The notes under the pieces were generated by a model that was given only the letters and a program-made list of their open reading frames with translations, searched no databases and was not told where the DNA came from. A stretch of 12,273 bases of DNA from Caulobacteraceae bacterium (GTDB taxonomy: Bacteria > Pseudomonadota > Alphaproteobacteria > Caulobacterales > Caulobacteraceae), in the NCBI GenBank assembly GCA_003136615.1, contig PLFA01000103.1, positions 2,195 through 14,467 of the forward strand. The letters run 5' to 3'. The position numbers were made by a program, and so were the translations under genes. Below, in pieces: positions 6,959-12,273 of the stretch. Within the stretch, counting starts at the first letter, position 1. Each line of letters opens with the position of its first letter.

Positions 6959-8773
6959 ATGAGTTCGATTGACGTTGTCTCGTCCGGAGCCGGCGCGCCA
7001 CACGCCGCCGCTTCCCGACCCCGCCGTGATCTTTCGCCGCTGGCTCGGCTCGCGCCCTTCGTGAAAGCCCATTGGGGGGACGCAGCCCTTTCAGGCCTGT
7101 TCCTCACCCTCTCCACCATCTCAACCCTGGCCTTCACCTTCGCGTTGCGCCTCATGGCCGACAAGGGCTTGGCGACCCACGCCGCGGCCCTGATCGACCG
7201 CGCCTTCTTGATCCTGGCCGGCGTAGCCGTGGCCCTGGCCCTGACGACTGGGGCCCGGTTCTATTTCGTCAACAAGCTGGGCGAGCGGGTGGTGGCCGAC
7301 CTTCGCGCCGCCTTCTACGGCCATGTGGTCAAGCTTGATCAGGCCTATTTCTTGAAAGTGCGCACCGGGGAGGTGCTATCGCGCCTGACCACGGATCTGG
7401 CCATCGTCGAGACCATGGTGGGGGCGACGGTGGCCGTCGCCATTCGTAATTTCCTTACCGTCGTGGGCGCCCTGACGGTGATGGTTATCGTCAATCCCGC
7501 CCTGACCGGCTTTGTCATGCTCATCGTCGTCATGATCCTCGCGCCCCTCTTCGTGGTTGGCGGCCGCGTACGGCGCCTCTCCGTGGCGGCCCAGACCCGC
7601 TTCGCCGAGGCGGTGGGCTATGCGGGGGAGACGTTGGACGCCCTGGAGACGGTTCAGGCGTTCGGGCGGGAGGCCGCGGTCACGGCCAGGTTCAAGGGGG
7701 CGGTGGAGACCGCCTTCAAGGTGTCGGTGGCCAGGATCAGCGCCCGCGCCGCGATGACGGTGCTGGTAATGATCCTCGCCGCGGGGGGCATCGGGCTTGT
7801 TCTGTGGCAGGCGTCCCTGGATGTGTTCGTCAGAGGCGATATGAGCTCTGGCGCCCTTCTGCAATTCGTCTTCCTGGCCATTCTGGCGGCGGGCTCGGTG
7901 GGCTCCTTAGGCGAGGCCTGGGGCGATATTCAGAAGACCGCCGGCGCCATGGCGCGGATCGGCGAGATCCTGGACGCTGTGCCGGCCATCTCCGCACCGC
8001 TCCACCCCACGCCCCTCCCGAGCCCCGCGCGCGGCGAGATCGTTTTCGACAAGGTGACGTTCGCCTATCCCGGACGGCCTGATCTTCCCGCGCTTTCGGG
8101 CTTCGACCTCGCGGTAAGGCCCGGCGAACGCGTGGCGCTCGTCGGACCCTCCGGGGCGGGCAAGAGCACGGTGCTGCGCCTGCTCCTGCGCTTCTATGAT
8201 CCCCAAGGCGGGGCCATCCGTTTGGATGGCGTGGATATCCGCCAGGCCGACCCTGCCCAGGTGCGGGCTCGCATGGCTTTGGTCTCTCAAGAGGCGCCGC
8301 TCTTCTCCGGTACGGCGCTGGATAATCTGCGCTTTGGGCGGGCGGAGGCCAGCGACGCCGATCTTGCCGCCGCCGCAAAGGCCGCCCAGGCGGAGACCTT
8401 CCTCGCCGCCCTGCCCGGTGGGCCGGACGCGGCGCTCGGCGAGCGCGCTAAGACCCTCTCAGGGGGTCAACGTCAGCGCCTCGCGATCGCCCGCGCCCTC
8501 CTGCGGAACGCGCCAATCTTGCTCCTTGATGAGGCCACCAGCGCGCTCGACGCCGAAAATGAGCGCCTGATCCAGCATGCCTTGGCCGACGCCATGGTCG
8601 GACGCACCAGCCTCGTTATCGCCCATCGCTTGGCGACAGTGCTGGCCGCCGACAGGATCGTCGTGATGGACGCGGGGAGGGTCGTGGAGGTGGGGACCCA
8701 CGCCGAACTGATTACCCGGGGTGGTCTCTATGCGGGCCTGGCAGAGCTGCAGTTCGGCCCCAGGGCGGCCTAA
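6959..8773 (+). CDS. ABC half-transporter, MsbA/LmrA-like, substrate unknown
   Basis: A 604-residue exporter-type half-transporter: six membrane segments within about 40-320, then an ATPase domain (about 360-598). Walker A GPSGAGKS is at 396-403, Q-loop Q444, signature LSGGQ 500-504, Walker B with D524 and E525, and H-loop H556, so it should be an active ATPase, probably as a homodimer in the inner membrane. The first 35 residues are polar and poorly conserved in look. A proline-rich insertion, HPTPLPSPARGE, sits at 349-360 in the linker between the two domains. The ATG at 6959 has only a distant AAGGG before it; no better start is visible. It is the only plus-strand gene here, divergent from rpmE and convergent with ogt (22-bp gap). 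Families of this shape export lipids, peptides or drugs; nothing here fixes the substrate. Confidence 0.9.
   Translation: MSSIDVVSSGAGAPHAAASRPRRDLSPLARLAPFVKAHWGDAALSGLFLTLSTISTLAFTFALRLMADKGLATHAAALIDRAFLILAGVAVALALTTGARFYFVNKLGERVVADLRAAFYGHVVKLDQAYFLKVRTGEVLSRLTTDLAIVETMVGATVAVAIRNFLTVVGALTVMVIVNPALTGFVMLIVVMILAPLFVVGGRVRRLSVAAQTRFAEAVGYAGETLDALETVQAFGREAAVTARFKGAVETAFKVSVARISARAAMTVLVMILAAGGIGLVLWQASLDVFVRGDMSSGALLQFVFLAILAAGSVGSLGEAWGDIQKTAGAMARIGEILDAVPAISAPLHPTPLPSPARGEIVFDKVTFAYPGRPDLPALSGFDLAVRPGERVALVGPSGAGKSTVLRLLLRFYDPQGGAIRLDGVDIRQADPAQVRARMALVSQEAPLFSGTALDNLRFGRAEASDADLAAAAKAAQAETFLAALPGGPDAALGERAKTLSGGQRQRLAIARALLRNAPILLLDEATSALDAENERLIQHALADAMVGRTSLVIAHRLATVLAADRIVVMDAGRVVEVGTHAELITRGGLYAGLAELQFGPRAA
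8003..8038 (+). repeat. Possible repeat-derived insertion in the ABC transporter linker
   Basis: This segment codes for HPTPLPSPARGE, placed between the membrane and ATPase domains where close relatives normally have only a short variable linker. In my experience, strings such as PLPSPARGE come from translated dispersed repeats of GC-rich proteobacteria. A 10-bp palindrome (CCGCGCGCGG, 8026-8035) is the only symmetry visible. I cannot test copy number from one window. Confidence 0.3.
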
Positions 8774-8795
8774 AGACCCGGGTGTTTCCCATTGG

Positions 8796-9320
8796 TCAAG
8801 CCATGGCCCCTTCGTGGCGCAGGAGCCAGAGCTTGCGCTCAAGCCCGCCGCCATAGCCGGTGAGGGAGCCGTTGGCGCCGATGACCCGGTGGCAGGGGAT
8901 GACGAGGCCGATGGGATTGGCGCCATTGGCCAGGCCCACGGCCCTCACCGCCTTGGGCTTGCCCATGCGCCGGGCTTGTTCGCCGTAGCTGACGGTCTCG
9001 CCCACGGGAATGTTACGTAGAGCTTGCCAGGCTGTCCGCTGGAAGGCCGTGCCTGTCCGGCGGCAGGGGATCGACTCGATGGCCGCGAGGTTCCCGGCGA
9101 AATAGGCGGCGAGCGCGGCCCGGACGGCGGGAGGAGCGGCCCCCTCGATCAGGCTTACGTTCGCGCCGTAATAGCGGTGAAGGAGCTGGCGCAAGCGCGT
9201 TTGGTGGTCGCTCCAGTCAAAGGCCGCGAGGACGCCGTTCTCGTCGGTGACGACAAGCGCCTCGCCGATCGGGGTCTCAAGTCGGTCCAGATTGAGGATG
9301 TCAGGCTGCGCGTCTGTCAT
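8796..9320 (-). CDS. ogt: O6-alkylguanine-DNA alkyltransferase
   Basis: A suicide repair enzyme that moves methyl or alkyl groups from O6 of guanine in DNA to its own cysteine. The 174-residue protein ends in a complete AGT domain: SYGEQARRMG (111-120) and AVRAVGLANGANP (124-136) lead into the active-site PCHRV at 142-146 (C143), followed by GYGGGLERK (155-163). R126 matches the base-flipping arginine. The frame is open further upstream to 9455, but homology and a good GGAG site six bases before ATG 9318-9320 fix the start. The first 20 bp lie inside the 3' end of the AlkA-type gene, so translation of the two is probably coupled. With that gene it supplies the C-terminal half of E. coli Ada. 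It is convergent with the ABC transporter gene. Confidence 0.95.
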   Translation of the reverse strand: MTDAQPDILNLDRLETPIGEALVVTDENGVLAAFDWSDHQTRLRQLLHRYYGANVSLIEGAAPPAVRAALAAYFAGNLAAIESIPCRRTGTAFQRTAWQALRNIPVGETVSYGEQARRMGKPKAVRAVGLANGANPIGLVIPCHRVIGANGSLTGYGGGLERKLWLLRHEGAMA

Positions 9321-10815
9321 GATCGACTCCAGAGTTGGGGAGGTTCGGATCGAGAAGGTTGGGCGTGGTCCACAGGTGGAGGGCGGCATAGGCGCGCCAT
9401 GGTCGCCAGGCCTGGGAGCGGGCCTCCAGGGCGGTCGTGCTCGGTCTGATCCCATCTGCCCCGGTCAGCGCCCGTTGCAGGCCGATATCAGCGGCGGGAA
9501 AGGCGTCAGGATCGCGCAGGGCGCGAACGGCGATATAATGGGCTGTCCAGGCGCCAATGCCGGGCAGGGCCATCAGCTTCGCTATGGCCTGTGCGGGGTC
9601 TCCTGGCGCGTCAAACAGACCGGCGTCGGCGACGGCGGCGCGGGCGAGGCCCGCGAGGGCGGATGACCTGGACCTGGGCATCGGCAGGTTGCTGAGATCG
9701 GCGCTCGCCAGGGCGTGGGGGGTGGGAAAAGCGTGGGTCACGCCCGGCTCGAGACCCGCCAGACCAGCGTTCAAAGGCGCGCCGTAATCAGCGGCGAGGC
9801 CCGCCGCCAGGCAGGTGGCGGCGGCGACAGTGATCTGTTGGCCGAGGATCGCGCGTACCGCGAGCTCGAAGCCGTCCCAAGCGCCTGGAACCCTGAGACC
9901 CGGCCGGGCGGTGACGCGCGCGGCCAGGTCTGGATCATGTCCCAGGTGGTCCGCGATCGCGCTGGGATCGGCTGTCAGATCAAAAATCCGGCGCACCCGG
10001 GCGATGATAGCGGGTAGAGCTGCAAGGCGCGGAAAGCGGATCACCACGTCCAGCCGCTGCCCTGAGTCAGGCGACACGGCCAGGAGGCCGATCTGACCCT
10101 CCAAGGTAATGGCGCGCACGTACCGGCTTGGCGTCACGACCTCGACTCCGCCGATGGCCCTGGCCCCAAGGAACGCGATCATGGCGTCCCAGTCATAGGG
10201 CGCGCGATAGGGCAGCTTCAGCCGGACGCCATCCTTCGCGGCTGGGCGCGCGGTGGCCCGGGTCCGACGCAGCGCAGCTGGCGGGCGGCCATAGAGCGCC
10301 TGAAACGTCTCGTTAAAACGCCGCACGCTGGAAAACCCCGACGCCAGGGCGACGTGGGTCATGGGAAGAGCTGTTTCGTGGATGAGTTGCTTGGCCAGAA
10401 GCACCCTGCGGGTCTGCGCCACAGCGATGGGCGAGGCCCCTAAATGAGTGTGAAACAGCCGCCGCAGATGCCTGCCTCCCACGCCCAGCCGATCAGCTAG
10501 GCCTTCAAGATCCCCGCGGTCGAGGGCCCCCGCCTCGATGAGCGCCAAGCCCCGCGACACGGTATTGGATGCCCCCCGCCAAGCGCCCAGATCCGGCGCG
10601 GATTCCGGTCGGCAGCGCAGGCAGGGACGAAAGGCCGCCTCCTGGGCCGAGGCGGCGCTCGGGAAAAACGTCACATTCTCGCGCTTGGGCGTGCGGGCGG
10701 GGCAGATCGGCCGGCAATAGACCCCCGTGGTCTTCACCCCCACGAAAAGGCGCCCGTCGAAGCGGGCGTCGCGGGTGGCGAGGGCGCGGTAGCAGGCGTC
10801 GGGATCAAGGTCCAT
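9301..10815 (-). CDS. Ada N-terminal/AraC regulator fused to AlkA DNA glycosylase
   Basis: A 504-residue fusion. Residues 1-75 are the Ada metal-binding domain with zinc cysteines C34, C38 (GVYCRPICPAR) and C65, C68 (FRPCLRCRPE); C34 matches the cysteine that takes methyl from DNA phosphotriesters. Residues about 84-185 form an AraC-type double helix-turn-helix (LADRLGVGGRHLRRLF, then VALASGFSSVRRFNETF). Residues about 197-300 are the AlkA N-terminal domain and 313-482 the HhH-GPD glycosylase, with LPGIGAWTA at 417-425 and catalytic D443 in FPAADIGL. Methylation of C34 would turn the protein into an activator, while the C-terminal half removes 3-methyladenine and similar bases. This domain order is known in several bacteria, where it is often annotated as AlkA. 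The start fits the conserved MxLDPxxCYRA opening, although no clear ribosome binding site precedes it. I see no clear Ada operator in the 63-bp gap before the gene. Confidence 0.95.
   Translation of the reverse strand: MDLDPDACYRALATRDARFDGRLFVGVKTTGVYCRPICPARTPKRENVTFFPSAASAQEAAFRPCLRCRPESAPDLGAWRGASNTVSRGLALIEAGALDRGDLEGLADRLGVGGRHLRRLFHTHLGASPIAVAQTRRVLLAKQLIHETALPMTHVALASGFSSVRRFNETFQALYGRPPAALRRTRATARPAAKDGVRLKLPYRAPYDWDAMIAFLGARAIGGVEVVTPSRYVRAITLEGQIGLLAVSPDSGQRLDVVIRFPRLAALPAIIARVRRIFDLTADPSAIADHLGHDPDLAARVTARPGLRVPGAWDGFELAVRAILGQQITVAAATCLAAGLAADYGAPLNAGLAGLEPGVTHAFPTPHALASADLSNLPMPRSRSSALAGLARAAVADAGLFDAPGDPAQAIAKLMALPGIGAWTAHYIAVRALRDPDAFPAADIGLQRALTGADGIRPSTTALEARSQAWRPWRAYAALHLWTTPNLLDPNLPNSGVDHDRRAA
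9327..9330 (-). promoter_or_regulatory. Ribosome binding site of ogt inside the upstream gene
   Basis: GGAG on the minus strand, six bases before the ogt ATG at 9318-9320 and inside the last codons of the Ada/AlkA gene. It decides between the short ogt start and the longer open frame to 9455, and suggests coupled translation. Confidence 0.7.
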
Positions 10816-10878
10816 GGCGCGATCATCGTCCGCGCCGGCTCGTCTGTCTCGCGGTTTTCGGACTCTTATGACGAACCG

Positions 10879-11934
10879 TCAGCCTCGGCGGGCATTCAGA
10901 GCGTCGTTGCGGGCTCGCGCTATCGGCGCGGCCAGATCCCCGCAAACCCCATCTACGCCCGCGGCGAAGAGGTCAGCGAGCAGCCGGCGCGCATCTCCCC
11001 CCTTGAAGGGGGGCGGCGGAAACGCGGCCTGCTCGGAACCCGCCAAGGCGTGGACCATGAGGCCCGCCATGTGGGCTGCGGCCGTAAACCCCGTCGCCTG
11101 AGGCGCCTTGGGATTGGAGAGATCAAGAATCGCCTCGGCAGGAAGGGCCACCGCCCAAACTTGACGGGCGAGGCTCGAAAGACCCTCGGGTGAGAGCATA
11201 TCCGCCCAGCCCACCCCCGGCGCTCCGGTCGGTCCTGAACCCACCCCGATCCGTTGCACGCGGCGCACGGTGGTCAATTGGCCGAGGGTCTTGAGGGCGC
11301 GGGGGTCATCGCTCGCCACCAGCATGGCCGCGGCTGGCGAATTATACCCCTGGGCATGAATGACGTGGGCCAGTTTCGGCTCGAGCGGCAGGTCAAGATT
11401 GGCGAAATAGGTGGAATGGGCGAGGCTGGCTTGCACGCCGATCACCCGGCCTTGGCTAACGCATCCGGCCCGCGCGATGGCGATAAGCTCCTCGCATGTC
11501 AGAACAGTGGGGCGATCTGCGGCGGCGGGGCGTCTGTCGCGCGGCCCGCCGGAAAGGGTCAGGCTTTTCAGTTCGGCGAGGGTGAAGTCCTCCGTAAACC
11601 AGCCCTCCCGCGTGACCCCATCAATGACCCGCGTGGTGCGCCGCTCGGCGAATTCGGGATGGGCGGCGACATCCGTGGCCCCGGAAAGCTCATCATCTTC
11701 GCGGACGATCAGCACGCCGTCCTTAGAGCTCACAAGGCCGCCGGCCAGGAAATCAGCGCCCTGGTCGATGGCGGTCAGATAGGCGGCGCGACTGAGCGCC
11801 GGGCCACCAGCGGCGGCGCCCCGGGCGATGACGAGGGGTGGTATGGCTCTGGTCTCGGCGCGTAGCGGAAGGCCAACGGTGGCCAGGGCGGTGGCGAGGG
11901 CGCTGATCGTGAACCGGCGGCGGGACTGTCTCAT
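10879..11934 (-). CDS. Tat-exported GlpQ-family protein with lost active site
   Basis: The 351-residue protein follows the GlpQ-type glycerophosphodiester phosphodiesterase pattern over most of its length: QGADFLAGGLVSSKDGVLIV (58-77), ELSGATDVAAHPEFAERRTT (82-101), GWFTEDFTLAELKSL (111-125), STYFANLDLPLEPKL (174-188) and GVDGV (326-330). Active members hydrolyse glycerophosphodiesters with a metal and two histidines. Here IAHRGA reads IARGA (36-40), the EPD ligands read AGG (64-66), the RHE histidine reads RED (78-80), and the PETKH glutamate region reads ASLAH (169-173). A catalytic role is therefore unlikely. The N-terminus is a twin-arginine signal (SRRRF 4-8, hydrophobic 11-23, LRA-ET cleavage near 26/27), so it should act in the periplasm, perhaps as a binding protein. 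The ATG has GAGG five bases upstream. It lies 57 bp after the SuhB-like gene and 63 bp before the Ada/AlkA gene. It contains a palindromic insert. Confidence 0.85.
   Translation of the reverse strand: MRQSRRRFTISALATALATVGLPLRAETRAIPPLVIARGAAAGGPALSRAAYLTAIDQGADFLAGGLVSSKDGVLIVREDDELSGATDVAAHPEFAERRTTRVIDGVTREGWFTEDFTLAELKSLTLSGGPRDRRPAAADRPTVLTCEELIAIARAGCVSQGRVIGVQASLAHSTYFANLDLPLEPKLAHVIHAQGYNSPAAAMLVASDDPRALKTLGQLTTVRRVQRIGVGSGPTGAPGVGWADMLSPEGLSSLARQVWAVALPAEAILDLSNPKAPQATGFTAAAHMAGLMVHALAGSEQAAFPPPPFKGGDARRLLADLFAAGVDGVCGDLAAPIARARNDALNARRG
10997..11013. repeat. 17-bp perfect palindrome inside the GlpQ-like gene
   Basis: Six C, TTGAA, six G: an exact inverted repeat (CCCCCCTT-G-AAGGGGGG). 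It is translated in frame as part of AFPPPPFKGGDAR (residues 304-316). Short palindromes of the form C-run TTGAA G-run are common dispersed elements in Caulobacterales-type genomes, normally between genes. It lies between two family blocks, GLMVHALAG and ADLFAAGVDGV, where relatives have a variable loop. Confidence 0.65.
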
Positions 11935-11991
11935 GTCGTCCTCAACTTTAGCCGACCTGTCGTCTAACGCCCAAGGCCGAGATTCGCTCTA

Positions 11992-12273
11992 TCAGGCAGC
12001 GGCGGCGAGACGCTCTAAGAGCAACGCATGCAGGGCCGAATTCGCGACACAGACAGATCCCGTGGCCAAGGGGTCTGGCCCGCCATCAGCGTCGCTGACG
12101 ACCCCGCCCGCCTCAAGAACCAGGAGCAGGCCCGCCGCCATGTCCCAGGGGGACAGATCGCGCTCCCAGAACCCGTCAAAGCGGCCCGCCGCCACCCAGG
12201 CGAGATCAAGGGCCGCCGCCCCAAACCGGCGCACACCCGCCACCCTCTGGGAGACCTGGTGCAGCTCCTTGAG
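11992..12273 (-). CDS. suhB: Inositol monophosphatase family protein, C-terminal part
   Basis: The last 93 codons of a gene that runs off the right edge. The visible part matches the C-terminal half of the metal-dependent inositol-phosphatase fold: VAGVRRFGAAALDLAWVAAGRFDGF, then the motif ERDLSPWDMAAG, whose WD aspartate is a conserved metal ligand, and LLLVLEAGGVVSD. It ends GSVCVANSALHALLLERLAAAA. The family hydrolyses myo-inositol phosphates; in E. coli SuhB also takes part in rRNA antitermination. The catalytic N-terminal residues are outside the window, so the symbol rests on C-terminal similarity. The gene is in the same direction as the GlpQ-like gene, with a 57-bp gap. Confidence 0.9.
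   Translation of the reverse strand, partial: LKELHQVSQRVAGVRRFGAAALDLAWVAAGRFDGFWERDLSPWDMAAGLLLVLEAGGVVSDADGGPDPLATGSVCVANSALHALLLERLAAAA

Noticed and set aside
6809..7072. Upstream extension of the rpmE frame (about 88 codons)
   Set aside because: bL31 homology begins exactly at the ATG 6806-6808, and the extension runs through the promoter and into the divergent transporter gene.
9321..9455. 45-codon N-terminal extension of the alkyltransferase
   Set aside because: It lies wholly within the Ada/AlkA gene, has no family similarity, and a good GGAG precedes the shorter start.
10816..10878. Ada-type operator before the Ada/AlkA gene
   Set aside because: No convincing A-box/B-box pair or inverted repeat is visible; AAAACCGCG is too weak a match to call.

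Overview
The window is a GC-rich stretch of an alphaproteobacterial chromosome, most like Caulobacterales. Three things point there: a RecA of Caulobacter type, a direct-repeat LexA box (GTTC-N7-GTTC) in the recA promoter, and a cysteine-free L31 protein. I found no CRISPR array, tRNA, rRNA, insertion sequence or phage gene. Every gene is on the minus strand except one ABC transporter.

Right to left, in the direction of transcription, the window opens with the 3' end of an inositol-monophosphatase (SuhB-type) gene. Next is a Tat-exported protein of the GlpQ glycerophosphodiester phosphodiesterase family that seems to have lost its whole active site. A DNA-alkylation repair pair follows: an Ada N-terminal/AraC/AlkA fusion overlapping an O6-alkylguanine-DNA alkyltransferase by 20 bp. 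Together these two genes supply the E. coli Ada functions plus AlkA.

The middle holds a plus-strand MsbA/LmrA-like half-transporter, divergent from rpmE (ribosomal protein L31). The rpmE leader contains a strong hairpin followed by four T residues.

The left half is a lipid A/Kdo assembly and export operon with stop/start overlaps of 4 bp: msbA, then a fused DUF374 acyltransferase-Kdo transferase gene, then lpxK. After it comes recA with its own SOS-controlled promoter and a probable terminator, then the 5' part of alaS, cut by the window edge.

Most of the window is ordinary housekeeping sequence. The points worth a second look are the GlpQ-like pseudoenzyme and the palindrome inside its reading frame, the DUF374-WaaA fusion, the alkylation repair operon with its rearranged domains, and the hairpin in the rpmE leader. 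I see no clearly new multi-gene system.
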